From SAR202 cluster bacterium (GTDB lineage Bacteria; Chloroflexota; Dehalococcoidia; Lucifugimonadales; GCA-2712585), in the NCBI GenBank assembly GCA_016872285.1, contig VGZZ01000003.1:1-64000 (forward strand): a DNA stretch of 64,000 nt. The letters run 5' to 3'. Both the position numbers and the translations under genes were made by a program. Each line of letters starts with the position of its first letter. The stretch's first letter is position 1. The notes beneath the pieces are model-generated. The model was not told the origin of the DNA, ran no database searches, and worked only from the letters and a program-made list of their open reading frames with translations. Positions 44,488-53,440 of this stretch are shown piece by piece.

Positions 44488-44871
44488 CTACCAGTGCCAG
44501 ATGGAGTCGTGGCTGTCGAAAAGACCGGCCAGATCGCTGCGCTTGACCAGCTTAATGCCGCTCACCACCTCATCCTTCTTTATGCCGCGCTCCGCCAGGT
44601 CCTCTTCCACCACATACGTAGTCACGCCGGCCTTGGACAGCGCTTCCACGTCCTGGTCCAGCTTTGGCGGGTTGGACAGCTTCACGTCGCCAATCTTTAT
44701 CCCGCTGGCATCCTGGCCCCTGACGGCGTAGTTGACGGCGTTGGAGCGGAGCAGCACATTGATGTCCGCCCCATTTTTCTTCAGAATGTGTGACATCCAC
44801 AAGATGGTGTCGTCCTGCTCCTCCAGCGTGCCGTGGTAAGCCCGCTCGACGACAGAAAGTATTTTTGCCAT
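44488..44871 (-). CDS. DsrE family protein, third gene of a three-gene cassette
   Basis: A 127-residue DsrE/TusD-type Rossmann-like protein (ILSVVERAYHGTLEEQDDTILWMSHILKKNGADINVLL, VEALSKAGVTTYVVEEDLAERGIKKDEVVSGIKLVKRSDLAGLF). It has no cysteine, so no sulfur-carrier cysteine. Downstream of the other two with 9-10 base gaps. Confidence 0.85.
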   Translation of the reverse strand: MAKILSVVERAYHGTLEEQDDTILWMSHILKKNGADINVLLRSNAVNYAVRGQDASGIKIGDVKLSNPPKLDQDVEALSKAGVTTYVVEEDLAERGIKKDEVVSGIKLVKRSDLAGLFDSHDSIWHW

Positions 44872-44880
44872 GGCGGCCTC

Positions 44881-45270
44881 CTATTTCGTGCCCATAATTA
44901 TGGTGTTTGTGCTTTCCTGCGACCACTTGAGCAGGTCCGCCGGGCTGCCCAGTTTGGCCCCGGCAACCCGGTTGCCCGCACCGCGCTCGTCAACGCAGAG
45001 GCCGCAGTTAATCCACTGCACGCCTTCCGTCCTGAGCAGTCCAGCCACAAACTTGGCCGTGGTGGGGTGGTCCTCCTGCTCGGCGCTGGTTCCTTTCACA
45101 GGGTTAGCGTGAGGCGCCTGGTCCTTGATGGTCAGGCTCACGGCGCCTTCGTAGGCGAAAACGTTCACCTTGTGACCCTTGCGGACCGCCGCGTCGGCGA
45201 TGCGCAGGGCGGTGGTAGTGGTCTCGGACTCGTAAGGCGGGTCCATTAGCGCGATTGTCAGCGTTCCCAT
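44881..45270 (-). CDS. DsrE family protein with conserved cysteines (middle gene)
   Basis: A 129-residue DsrE-like protein (LTIALMDPPYESETTTTALRIADAAVRKGHKVNVFAYEGAVSL). It alone in the cassette carries cysteines at the family's active-site position, Cys89 and Cys92 (WINCGLCVDERG). By analogy with TusD/DsrE, it would be the subunit that holds a persulfide. AAGGAGG upstream. Confidence 0.88.
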   Translation of the reverse strand: MGTLTIALMDPPYESETTTTALRIADAAVRKGHKVNVFAYEGAVSLTIKDQAPHANPVKGTSAEQEDHPTTAKFVAGLLRTEGVQWINCGLCVDERGAGNRVAGAKLGSPADLLKWSQESTNTIIMGTK

Positions 45271-45280
45271 GTTGCCTCCT

Positions 45281-45616
45281 TTAATGCCAAACGACTTTGG
45301 CGCCCTGCTGCATCACCAGGTCCACCAGGTTATCCACATCCGACACCTGCACCCCGGAGACAATCCCATCCTTTTTTATCCCTCGCTCTCGCAGCGAGAA
45401 CTCGTCGGCCAGCACCTTAACAGCTTTGGACGACTTGGAAAGGCCAGCCAGGGGGTTGTCCTTGATGCCGGGTCGTGTGGTCAAAACACCGTTCTGAATC
45501 AGGAACAACGTGACCTCGTTGCCCTTCTTGGCCAGATCGCCGGCCATGTGGTACATGTACTCGGGGTCGCCATACTCAAACGGGTCGCGGGATTCGATCA
45601 ACACGTAGTTACCCAT
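45281..45616 (-). CDS. DsrE/DsrF-like family protein, first gene of cassette
   Basis: A 111-residue DsrE-like protein (YMYHMAGDLAKKGNEVTLFLIQNGVLTTRPG, VKVLADEFSLRERGIKKDGIVSGVQVSDVDNLVDLVMQQGAKVVW), lacking cysteine. First in transcription of the three. AAGGAGGG precedes ATG 45616. The C-terminal half (RGIKKDGIVSGV) is similar to that of the third gene, showing paralogy. Confidence 0.85.
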   Translation of the reverse strand: MGNYVLIESRDPFEYGDPEYMYHMAGDLAKKGNEVTLFLIQNGVLTTRPGIKDNPLAGLSKSSKAVKVLADEFSLRERGIKKDGIVSGVQVSDVDNLVDLVMQQGAKVVWH

Positions 45617-45830
45617 GCTCCCTCCTTATCTGTTTGAGAGTCAAAACCATCCGCCTCGTATAATTAACCGGTGACTACCTTGTCCTCTCCATCATACTTT
45701 AGCCTTATGGCCCCACCTCCCATCTGGCCCGCCTCCTGTGCTGGCGCCATTCTCAAGACTTCAAATCATACGAACATCGGGGAAATTACCCATTTTTCCG
45801 TCAGCGTAGGAGGAGTCGCGATAAGTTGAA

Positions 45831-45905
45831 ATCCCTTACCCCCCTGGGATAAGGGCGAGGCGGATGGAAAAATCCCCTTCCTGACCTCCCCTTTGGCGAA
45901 AGGAT
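45831..45905. repeat. Intergenic repeat-like palindromic segment
   Basis: The 403-base gap 45617-46019 holds no gene. A stretch rich in runs of C and G contains a hairpin (CCCTTA with TAAGGG around 45834-45857) and further short inverted pieces. In style it resembles short intergenic repeats common in environmental bacterial genomes. No second copy was seen in this window. Translated shadow frames here are low-complexity and not real. The rest of the gap shows no clear feature. Confidence 0.3.
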
Positions 45906-46019
45906 TATAATAAGGCTTGAAAACTCGGGTCAACTTGGTTGCTATCAATATCTCTTATTAAGCAATCCGTATAAGTCGCAAACCAGTCCACTTAATCTAA
46001 CACCTGATTGCTGCACGCC

Positions 46020-46664
46020 ATGACTATCTCTGAGCAAAAGCCCTTCCCCGATGAGTTCTTCCAGCGCGTCGACGAGAACGACGACGCCCTGTTCTACGCC
46101 GCCCCGCGCTTCGTGGTGCACATTGATGACGAGGCCATAAACACCGTGGGCCGCATCATCGACGAGGCCGTCGCACCGGACTCTCGCATCTTGGACCTGA
46201 TGAGCAGTTGGCGGACGCATCTGCCCGCGGGGTTTCCAAAGCTGGAAGTGGTGGGCCTGGGCATGAACGCCCAGGAGATGGAGGACAACCCCGACCTGGA
46301 CGACTATGTCATCCACGATCTGAACCAGAACCCTAACCTGCCCTACGAGGACGAGAGCTTCGATGCCGTGCTGCTGACGGTGTCGGTGCAGTACCTGACG
46401 CAACCCGTGGAGGTGTTCAGGGAGGTGGCGAGGGTGCTAATCGAGGGCGGGCCCTTTGTTATAACCTTCTCCAATCGCATGTTCGCGAACAAGGCGGTGC
46501 GGGTGTGGCAGGCCTGCAACGACCAGCAGCGCATGGAACTGGTGAAGATGTACCTGGAGCGGGCGGGCGGCTTCACCGGCATCACCACCCAGGACCGCAC
46601 TCCTAAGCTCTCCCGCTACACCGACCCTGTGTTCCTTGTTATGGGGAGGAAGGTCGCGCTCTAA
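46020..46664 (+). CDS. Methyltransferase-like protein, SAM-dependent superfamily
   Basis: A 214-residue protein with an overall SAM methyltransferase outline: ILDLMSSWRTHLP at the usual motif I position (no GxGxG; WRTHLP replaces it), LEVVGLGMNAQEME, DLNQNPNLPYEDESFDAVLLTVSVQYLTQPVEVFREVARVL (motif IV to VI), and GPFVITFSNRM. The altered motif I makes activity uncertain. ATG 46020 is used; the frame extends to TTG 46008. Confidence 0.8.
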   Translation: MTISEQKPFPDEFFQRVDENDDALFYAAPRFVVHIDDEAINTVGRIIDEAVAPDSRILDLMSSWRTHLPAGFPKLEVVGLGMNAQEMEDNPDLDDYVIHDLNQNPNLPYEDESFDAVLLTVSVQYLTQPVEVFREVARVLIEGGPFVITFSNRMFANKAVRVWQACNDQQRMELVKMYLERAGGFTGITTQDRTPKLSRYTDPVFLVMGRKVAL

Positions 46665-46691
46665 GGCTCTAAATTAGCCAGGCTAGGCTGC

Positions 46692-47561
46692 TCACCTGCA
46701 AATAATCCTCGCCCTCTCGTGATTCCTGTGCCCTCCCCCGTTAGCCCTCACCATCGCCAAATTCCTCTCCAGCGCCTCCCACGCCCACGGCGCGCAGTTC
46801 TCACCCATACCCCAAGCCTCGCGCGGCGGCAAGACAATGTCCCCGTCCACCGGATCGCCGCAGGCTACGTACGGACCTAGACACACCGTCATGGCTGAGA
46901 GAGCGCACACTAACGCGGCGCGATGGTCGTGGTCGGTGACATCGGCAAACTGCTGTTCATGCTTGACCCCTGGCACCAGTAAGTTCAGCAGGCGCTCAAA
47001 ATAGCACTCCCGCATCGCCACCTCCCAGAACCGGTCGCTGGCCTTGCGTCGCAGCGGCCCCAGCTCGACGAAGGCCGCGTCCGGCAGCAGCACCGACAGG
47101 AAGGCGTTGGGGAAGACTTCCAGCAGGCATTTGAGGTGTACAGGATCTGGCAGCGGGTTGGGGCCGAGCCGCCAGTAACCCTCCTCCTCCAATAGAAGGC
47201 ACAGCCTGGCAAGGGTTGTGGCGTGCTGGTGCAGCTTCTGGCTCGACGGCACGCTGGTCTGCCCCGGCTTTCCTCGGTTTCTAAATACCCCGCGGGACAG
47301 CAGCGCGTCGGACGCGCGGTAGTGGCTCACCACCCGCAGCCCGCAGGTCAGCGGCCCGTCTATGCCTACCCCCTCGATTACCGTGCCCCTGGGCACCAGC
47401 GTTCGTAGGTCTCGCAGCCGCGTCGACTCGTCAGTACCGGTGTTAAAGCATCGCCAGGAAAGGCGGTTGCCGTCCAGGCGAAGAAGACATAGGCCCGTCG
47501 AGCGCCGAGTCAGGGAATAGCCCACGTCTATGCCGAGGAAATATCGCGCGGCGCGGGCCAT
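46692..47561 (-). CDS. DUF429-like protein (RNase H-fold)
   Basis: A 289-residue protein. The start FLGIDVGYSLTRRSTGLCLL, followed by GVGIDGPLTCG, HYRASDALL and LEVFPNAFLSVLL, fits the DUF429 family, with a predicted RNase H-like fold and acidic residues on strands 1 and 4. Nuclease activity is not established in the family. Twenty-one bases downstream of the AlaX gene on the same strand. Confidence 0.7.
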   Translation of the reverse strand: MARAARYFLGIDVGYSLTRRSTGLCLLRLDGNRLSWRCFNTGTDESTRLRDLRTLVPRGTVIEGVGIDGPLTCGLRVVSHYRASDALLSRGVFRNRGKPGQTSVPSSQKLHQHATTLARLCLLLEEEGYWRLGPNPLPDPVHLKCLLEVFPNAFLSVLLPDAAFVELGPLRRKASDRFWEVAMRECYFERLLNLLVPGVKHEQQFADVTDHDHRAALVCALSAMTVCLGPYVACGDPVDGDIVLPPREAWGMGENCAPWAWEALERNLAMVRANGGGHRNHERARIICR

Positions 47562-47582
47562 AGAGAGCGGAGGCCCAGGGCC

Positions 47583-48290
47583 TCACTCCACCGCTATCCT
47601 TAGCCGCTTGTTGATGCGGCCCTTGCTCTCATGGCCCACCACTCGAATGCGCCCTACCTCTCGAGTGTTCGCCACATGGGTGCCGCCGTCGGCCTGCATA
47701 TCCAGGCCCTGGATGTCCACCACTCGCACCTGCTGGATTTGAGGCGGCAGCAGGTTGATTTTAGTCCGTATCAGGTCGGGTATTTTGAACGCTTCATCGC
47801 GATGCAGAACTGTGGCATATACGGGCCGCCCCTGGGAAACCTCGGCGTTAACCTTTGCCTCTACCTGCTGCGCGAAGTCGGCGGTCATGCTTTCCAGCTC
47901 AAAGTCCATGCGCGCCTCCAGGGGCTTCATGTCGCCGCCGGTGACCTGGGCGCCGTAGTCTCGCCATATGACGCCGCACAGTATGTGCAGCGCCGTGTGC
48001 GTGCGCATAAGCTGGTGACGCCGCTCCCAATCGATTCGTCCTTTGACAACGCTGCCCGCGGCCGGCTTTTCGCCGTCGATTTCATGGACTACCACACCGC
48101 CCCTGCCGGACACGCCGGTAACTCTATACATGCGTCCCCCGAATTCCAGCGTGCCGGTGTCGCTGGGCTGGCCGCCGCCTCCCGGATAAAAGGCCGTGCG
48201 GTCCAGCACCACACCCTTGTCCGTAACTTGCGTTACCTTACCCTCGAACTCTTTTAGATAGCTATCCCTGTGGCACAAAAGCTCCGTCAT
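47583..48290 (-). CDS. alaX: Alanyl-tRNA editing protein AlaX
   Basis: Trans-editing protein that hydrolyses mischarged Ser- or Gly-tRNA(Ala), 235 residues. It resembles the free-standing editing domain of AlaRS: LDRTAFYPGGGGQPSDTGTL, the first metal pair in RTHTALHIL, and GLDMQADGGTHVANTREVGRI for the second site. In AlaRS the latter is CxxxH; here the cysteine position is Asp (DGGTH). It may be a variant metal site. Confidence 0.9.
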   Translation of the reverse strand: MTELLCHRDSYLKEFEGKVTQVTDKGVVLDRTAFYPGGGGQPSDTGTLEFGGRMYRVTGVSGRGGVVVHEIDGEKPAAGSVVKGRIDWERRHQLMRTHTALHILCGVIWRDYGAQVTGGDMKPLEARMDFELESMTADFAQQVEAKVNAEVSQGRPVYATVLHRDEAFKIPDLIRTKINLLPPQIQQVRVVDIQGLDMQADGGTHVANTREVGRIRVVGHESKGRINKRLRIAVE

Positions 48291-48314
48291 AGCTGTCCTC
48301 TTATATAGGCCCCT

Positions 48315-49658
48315 TTATGCGGGCGAGTTTTTGACCACTTTCTCCTCGACAAATTTCACCAGATTTATAGTGTCCTCCGACTTCACTTCGCCCTCCGGAC
48401 CCACCAGCACTATTTGCACCATTACGCGGCCTCGTGAAAAGACTACTACGTGGGCGTCAAAATTGCCCGACGCCGTCTTCACGTTCATCGCCAGGCCAAT
48501 GGAATCGTCACCCAAAGGCGGCAGTTGCATTATCTGAGAGGTCAACTCGTCAGGCTCAATGCCGGACATCTGTGTGAAAACCTCGCCCATGGCCTGGCTG
48601 AAGATAGCGGGGTTCACCCCCTTGGCGAGGGTAATGGTAGATCTCGCCCCAGCCGGCGTAGCTTCTAGCGATATGGTCAAGCTGATAGCGACGAGCTCAG
48701 AGGTCCCCGAATCGAAGGTGAGGGCGCGGGCGGCGATCTCCTCGTTATAAGTAGCTACGGACTCGGTTAATTCATCATATCCTTGGCTGGTAATAATGGC
48801 GGCTATGGAAATGTCCAGCCTGGACAGGGACATGGCCTGGAGGTCGTAGCCCTGGCTTATGGCCGCTTCACGTCCCTTCAGGTTCCCGGCAGGCGGCGCC
48901 GTTGGGGAAGGTGTAGCTGTGACCTGGCCGGATATGATGCCCTTCACCCTCGCGTCCATCCGCTGCGCCAGCCGCAGGGCCGCTGGATTGTAGTCCGCCT
49001 GCTCCACCGATATAACGTCCACGCTCAGGACCGCCGTTTCATGAAGCCATATTACCGATGTCACTATAATGTCCGCGAAGGTCAAGCCCGCCGTCACCCG
49101 CACGCCGCTGGCGCCGCCCCCCAACGCCGAGGCGTCGAACTCCGCCACCGACCGCAGGACCGCCCCCTCGATATCCTGGCCCTGGTACCTGCGCAGGTCC
49201 TGAAGCTCCTTGGTCATAAAGCTTCTGGCCGAGCGCGCGCTGTCGAACACGCTGATAATGCTCTGCACGAAGAAGAGGTCCTGGCGATGGGAATAGGACG
49301 ACGCGTAGCCCTCCACATAACCCGAGACTTCCAGCAGCTCGGCGGAGTCCAAGGGGTCTATGGTGTCCTCGGCAGCCTGGGACGCGTCAAAGGGCCCGGT
49401 CACCTCCATGTCCCGCGTTAAGCCTTGGAATTCGGCGTCGATGTCCGCCTGGGTTAAGACCATAGCCGCCATTCTCGACTGGCTGAAAACCGGCGTCGGA
49501 ACAGGCGTAGGGGTAGGCGTGGGCGCCGGGGTGGGAGTGGCCGTGGCGGTAGGGGTGGGACTGGGAGTTGGGCTGGGCGTAGGGGTGGGAGTGGGGGACT
49601 TGCAGGCCATGGTAAGGAGTATCAGTAAGGCCATGGCCCAAATCAAAAGGGATCGCAT
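48315..49658 (-). CDS. Lipoprotein with Pro/Thr-rich linker, function unknown
   Basis: A 447-residue exported protein. The signal peptide ends in the lipobox LLTMAC. A 35-40-residue linker of (P-T)n repeats (DNA about 49480-49600, simple tandem repeats) follows, then a large globular part without a recognised domain. It contains two similar halves of mixed beta structure (MVLTQADIDAEFQGL...; QAMGEVFTQMSGIEPDELTSQ). ATG 49658 is preferred over GTG 49664, with AGGAG 5 bases upstream. Likely anchored on the outer face of the cytoplasmic membrane. Divergent from the aldehyde dehydrogenase gene. Confidence 0.85.
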   Translation of the reverse strand: MRSLLIWAMALLILLTMACKSPTPTPTPSPTPSPTPTATATPTPAPTPTPTPVPTPVFSQSRMAAMVLTQADIDAEFQGLTRDMEVTGPFDASQAAEDTIDPLDSAELLEVSGYVEGYASSYSHRQDLFFVQSIISVFDSARSARSFMTKELQDLRRYQGQDIEGAVLRSVAEFDASALGGGASGVRVTAGLTFADIIVTSVIWLHETAVLSVDVISVEQADYNPAALRLAQRMDARVKGIISGQVTATPSPTAPPAGNLKGREAAISQGYDLQAMSLSRLDISIAAIITSQGYDELTESVATYNEEIAARALTFDSGTSELVAISLTISLEATPAGARSTITLAKGVNPAIFSQAMGEVFTQMSGIEPDELTSQIMQLPPLGDDSIGLAMNVKTASGNFDAHVVVFSRGRVMVQIVLVGPEGEVKSEDTINLVKFVEEKVVKNSPA

Positions 49659-49812
49659 ATACACTCCTGTGCAGGCCCTGCCCCGGCTGTTAGCGCGAAT
49701 AATTTCAATACGTTCGAGCCACTCTATCAGGTGGCCTAGCGGCGGGCAAGGCTTCTATTGCTCCTCCTACACCCCAATGCTACCCTTACTTCACACCGTC
49801 GGGAGGCGTCTT

Positions 49813-51306
49813 ATGTCAGCGTCCAAGGTCCCCGTTTACCAGAACTACATCGGCGGCCGGTGGGCCAGTTCTACCTCAGGCCGGATCTATACCGTCACTA
49901 ACCCCGCGCATAACGACCAGGTCCTGGGCGCCGTCCAGGCCTCCACCGTCGACGACGCCGAAAAGGCCGTCGATGCCGCCGCCAGCGCCCTCGCCGCCTG
50001 GGCCGCCACCCCCGCCCCTCAGCGAGGCGCAATCCTATACAAAGCCTTCGAACTGCTGCGCGAGCGCGCCGAGGACTTTGCCCACACCATTACCCTGGAA
50101 GAGGGCAAGCCTCTGTCCGACGCCCGCGGCGAGGTCAAGCGCGCCATGAACATCATCGAGTACGCCGCCGGCGAGGGGCGGCGCATGTTCGGCTACACCA
50201 CGCCGTCGGAGCTGACCAACACACTGGCCTACACGGTGCGGCGGCCCTTGGGAGTCGTCGCTATTATCACGCCATGGAACTTCCCCTTAGCCATCCCTGC
50301 CTGGAAGATAGCCCCGGCCCTGGTCTGCGGCAACACAGTGGTCTTCAAGCCCGCATCGTCCGCGCCTCTGAGCGCCGTCAAGCTGGCGCAGTTATTCGAG
50401 GACGCCGGCCTGCCCAAGGGTGTGCTGAACCTGATCACCGGCCCGGGCGCGTCCGTAGGCGACTTCCTGGTCAACAGCCCTGAGGTCAAAGGTGTCTCCT
50501 TCACCGGCTCCACCGAGATTGGCGCACGCCTCTATTCCCAGGGCGCGGCCAAGCTGAAAAAAGTGCAGTGCGAGATGGGCGGCAAGAACGCCGTCATCGT
50601 CCTCGCCGACGCCGACCTGGACAAGACCGTCGGCGGCGTGGTGCAGGCCGCTTTCGGCTCCACGGGCCAGCGATGCACCGCCACCAGCCGCGTCATTCTG
50701 GAAGAACCCATCTACAACGCCTTTATGGACGACCTGCTGAATCGCACCGCCAAGCTGAAAATCGGCGACGGCATGGAGCAAGGCGTGGACGTGGCGCCCG
50801 TTGCCAGCGAGTCGCAGTTCAACAAGATCATGGAGTACATCGGCATCGGGGCGGAGGAAGGCGCGCGGCTGGCTTACGGCGGCAAGGCCCTGACGGGCAA
50901 GGCCTACAAAGGCGGCTACTACATCCAACCCACCATCTTCACCGATGTAAAGCCTGACATGCGCATCGCCCAGGAGGAGATCTTCGGCCCCGTCCTCACA
51001 GTCTTCAAGGCCAAAGACCTGGACGAAGCTATCCACATCTGCAACAGCGTCCAGTTCGGCCTCTCGTCCTCCATCTACTGCAGCGATTTGACCAGGGCCT
51101 TCAAGTACGTTGACCAGGTGGACGCCGGCATGGTGCACATCAACTCGCCCACCCTGGGCGGCGAGGTCCATTTGCCCTTCGGCGGCACCAAGGCCAGCGG
51201 TGTCGGCGCGCGGGAGCAGGGCACCGAGGCCGTGAACTTCTTCAGCGAGGTCATCACGGTGTACGTGGACTACGCCGGCCGCCGCCCCCAGGCCAAGTTT
51301 ATCTAA
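49813..51306 (+). CDS. Aldehyde dehydrogenase family protein
   Basis: NAD(P)-dependent aldehyde dehydrogenase, 497 residues. Motifs: [50 protein letters not shown] (cofactor), [30 protein letters not shown] (catalytic Glu), [13 protein letters not shown] (catalytic Cys), and [13 protein letters not shown]. The DNA frame is open far upstream (to 49360), but GGGAGG and the family start support ATG 49813. First of a four-gene unit with 1-2 base gaps. Substrate unknown; resembles ketoglutarate-semialdehyde dehydrogenases. Confidence 0.93.
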   Translation: MSASKVPVYQNYIGGRWASSTSGRIYTVTNPAHNDQVLGAVQASTVDDAEKAVDAAASALAAWAATPAPQRGAILYKAFELLRERAEDFAHTITLEEGKPLSDARGEVKRAMNIIEYAAGEGRRMFGYTTPSELTNTLAYTVRRPLGVVAIITPWNFPLAIPAWKIAPALVCGNTVVFKPASSAPLSAVKLAQLFEDAGLPKGVLNLITGPGASVGDFLVNSPEVKGVSFTGSTEIGARLYSQGAAKLKKVQCEMGGKNAVIVLADADLDKTVGGVVQAAFGSTGQRCTATSRVILEEPIYNAFMDDLLNRTAKLKIGDGMEQGVDVAPVASESQFNKIMEYIGIGAEEGARLAYGGKALTGKAYKGGYYIQPTIFTDVKPDMRIAQEEIFGPVLTVFKAKDLDEAIHICNSVQFGLSSSIYCSDLTRAFKYVDQVDAGMVHINSPTLGGEVHLPFGGTKASGVGAREQGTEAVNFFSEVITVYVDYAGRRPQAKFI

Positions 51307-51308
51307 TC

Positions 51309-51575
51309 ATGACCTCTGACATCCTCTCCGCCGCCAGCAACGCCGCCCAGCAGGTCATCGAAGCTCACCCCGACACCGTCCAGGCGTGGGCCGATAACCA
51401 GCCCGGGGCCTGGGGCAAGCTGGCAGGCCTTGCTGTCGCCGACTGCCGGCGTCGGCTTAATCGCCCCCTCACTGACGACGAGCGGCGCCTGGTCTGGCAC
51501 ATGCTATGGACCCGCCTCGTGATGCTCAAATCGTCGCATCGGGAGCGCTCGCCTTCCAAGCAGGAACAACCCTAA
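51309..51575 (+). CDS. Hypothetical protein
   Basis: An 88-residue helical protein, unrecognised (VIEAHPDTVQAWADNQPGAWGKLAGLAVADCRRRLNRPLTDDERRLVWHMLWTRLVML). Two bases after the aldehyde dehydrogenase stop and one base before the next gene, so part of the same transcript. Confidence 0.65.
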   Translation: MTSDILSAASNAAQQVIEAHPDTVQAWADNQPGAWGKLAGLAVADCRRRLNRPLTDDERRLVWHMLWTRLVMLKSSHRERSPSKQEQP

Positions 51576-51576
51576 G

Positions 51577-51873
51577 ATGTGGCGCGTCGCCGTCAACGTC
51601 GAGGAGAACGAGGTCTTTAAAGGCAGTCAAATCCTCGCCGACCTGCGCACTGTGGCCGAGACACTGTTCTATCCCCTAAAGCAGGTAGGGTTCTGGGAGG
51701 AACACAGCGGCCTACACCTCTGTCCCTTTGAGGCCCGTCGAAAGCCCTGCCCGCACAAGTTACCCAAAGAAGACCCCGCCAGGATCGATTACGCCGCCAC
51801 CGCTCAGCGCGACATGAGCGCGCGGTTGGAGGTCAGCTTCCCCCACGCCGGCGTGCTCTTGTATATGCGTTAG
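51577..51873 (+). CDS. Hypothetical protein
   Basis: A 98-residue small soluble protein, unrecognised. Contains HLCPFEARRKPCPHKLPKE with two cysteines and a histidine (possible metal site), and ends GVLLYMR. Sandwiched between the preceding small gene and the FAD oxidoreductase gene with one-base gaps, so translationally coupled. Confidence 0.6.
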   Translation: MWRVAVNVEENEVFKGSQILADLRTVAETLFYPLKQVGFWEEHSGLHLCPFEARRKPCPHKLPKEDPARIDYAATAQRDMSARLEVSFPHAGVLLYMR

Positions 51874-51874
51874 T

Positions 51875-53098
51875 ATGAAATCCAACGACTTTTTTGCCAC
51901 ATCATACCCTCCATCGATACGCCGCAGTGTTGCGGTAGTGGGCGGTGGGGTGATGGGCCTTTGGACAGCCCTGGCTATCACAAGACAGAGCCAGGGCAGG
52001 ACCAAGGTCCGTCTCTTCGAGGCGCGACAGGTGGGACACGCCGGCGCCGCTTCCGCCGACGTCACCCGCGTCTTCCGCCACCTCCACGGCCCAGATGAGC
52101 AGACCATCCGATGGACGCTTGAGGCCGGGCGAGGCTGGGAGTACCTCGGTAATGCTGCCAACCAGCACCTCCTCCATCGCACCGGCGTCCTCTTCCTTCG
52201 CCACCGAGAGCGCCCCGGCGACACACCCAGCCTCCACGCCCAGCCCTTCACCACTACCCGAGAGTGGATGGAGGCCTCAGTAGAGGCTCTAGAAGCCCTC
52301 GACATACCGTACAAGCGCCTGGACAAAAAAGATTTAGCCCGCGCCTATCCCCAGTTTCGAAGCGCAGACATAGAAGAAGCGGTTCTCGATACCCGCGCTG
52401 GGTTTCTTGAAGCCGCCGAGTCGCTTAAAGCGCTGCTGGCGCTGTGTAAACAAGCTGGCGTGGAATGCCACGAGGCCGAGCGGGTTAAAGCTGTCCGTAG
52501 TAATAATGAGGGCTGCGCAATTGAGGTTGACGGCGGTCGCGGCTACACGGCCCAGGCAGTCGTTATCACCGCCAACGGCTGGACCGCCGACCTCCTCCCC
52601 GTGCCATCCAACATCCTCACTATTACCGAGCAGCCCTTGGTTTATCTTTCGCCGCCCTCCAACTTCTCACCCTTCGCGGAAGGTCGGTTGCCAGTTTTCA
52701 TATCGCTGAACACGGACTGTTACGGCTTTCCCATCCACCAGGACGTCATTAAAGTCGCCGACGACCGCCCTCTACGCACTCTTACCCACCCAGACCAGCG
52801 CCAGCCGGCATCGGATAAATACGTTCAGTCGGTGCTGGAAAGGGTGGCTGGCTTTGTGCCGGACCTTAAGAACACATCGGTGGCCCGCACCCACGTCTGC
52901 TTCTATGACCGCTCCCGCGACGGCCAGTTCATCCTCGACGCCTGGGACACCGACAGCCGCATTGTCTTCGGCTGTGGTTTTAGCGGGCGGGGCTTTAAGT
53001 TTGCGCCGGTAGTGGGGGAGCGACTGGGCCGATTCGCCGTCACGGGCGAGAGGCCGGAGGACCTGGCCCCCTTCCAATTGGGACGCTTCGAGGCCTAG
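51875..53098 (+). CDS. FAD-dependent oxidoreductase (DAO family, N-methyl-amino-acid oxidase-like)
   Basis: A 407-residue flavoprotein of the D-amino-acid-oxidase fold. Dinucleotide motif SVAVVGGGVMGLWTALAITR; VGHAGAASADVTRVFRHLHG follows, the substrate/FAD segment similar to sarcosine and N-methyltryptophan oxidases; C-terminal IVFGCGFSGRGFKFAPVVGERLG. Last gene of the aldehyde dehydrogenase unit; it may oxidise an amine whose aldehyde product is used by the dehydrogenase. That is inference from context. Confidence 0.88.
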   Translation: MKSNDFFATSYPPSIRRSVAVVGGGVMGLWTALAITRQSQGRTKVRLFEARQVGHAGAASADVTRVFRHLHGPDEQTIRWTLEAGRGWEYLGNAANQHLLHRTGVLFLRHRERPGDTPSLHAQPFTTTREWMEASVEALEALDIPYKRLDKKDLARAYPQFRSADIEEAVLDTRAGFLEAAESLKALLALCKQAGVECHEAERVKAVRSNNEGCAIEVDGGRGYTAQAVVITANGWTADLLPVPSNILTITEQPLVYLSPPSNFSPFAEGRLPVFISLNTDCYGFPIHQDVIKVADDRPLRTLTHPDQRQPASDKYVQSVLERVAGFVPDLKNTSVARTHVCFYDRSRDGQFILDAWDTDSRIVFGCGFSGRGFKFAPVVGERLGRFAVTGERPEDLAPFQLGRFEA

Positions 53099-53307
53099 CG
53101 GACAGGGTTCTTCTTACTGTCGTCGGCGGGCTGATGCTTCTTGATCAACTCAATGATTCGCGGGTCTATGTCCTTAACGCTGCGCCCGCTGTCCACGCTG
53201 GCGATGCCTAGATGGGCCTGGCGGTTCAGGTATTCCCACTCTGACGATTTGTAAAACTTCTGCCGCAGTTCCAGGAACAACGCATCAATCTCTTTTCTTG
53301 TGAACAT
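53095..53307 (-). CDS. Hypothetical protein
   Basis: A 70-residue charged, helical protein (KEIDALFLELRQKFYKSSEWEYLNRQ...PRIIELIKKHQPADDSKKN). Not recognised. It overlaps the convergent oxidoreductase stop by 4 bases. Confidence 0.55.
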   Translation of the reverse strand: MFTRKEIDALFLELRQKFYKSSEWEYLNRQAHLGIASVDSGRSVKDIDPRIIELIKKHQPADDSKKNPVR

Positions 53308-53440
53308 AGCGCCTCGCGAATCCGATAAGATAATTGCCGCTAAGTTAGACTCCTACCTATGAGCCTGTCAAGTGAACACCAGCTTTGCCGCTATACAATC
53401 TTCCCATATACTCTCCTCACCCATCCACCGAGGCTCGCCT

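Noticed and set aside
45766-45948. 60-codon ORF on the minus strand
   Set aside because: Low-complexity composition from repeat-like DNA, no ribosome-binding site, no resemblance to a protein family.
49480-49600. CRISPR or satellite-type repeat
   Set aside because: The short tandem repeat encodes the Pro/Thr linker of the lipoprotein; no spacers.
49360-49812. A much longer N terminus for the aldehyde dehydrogenase
   Set aside because: The open frame upstream runs antisense through the lipoprotein gene and its repeat linker; the extra sequence is low-complexity, and GGGAGG marks ATG 49813.
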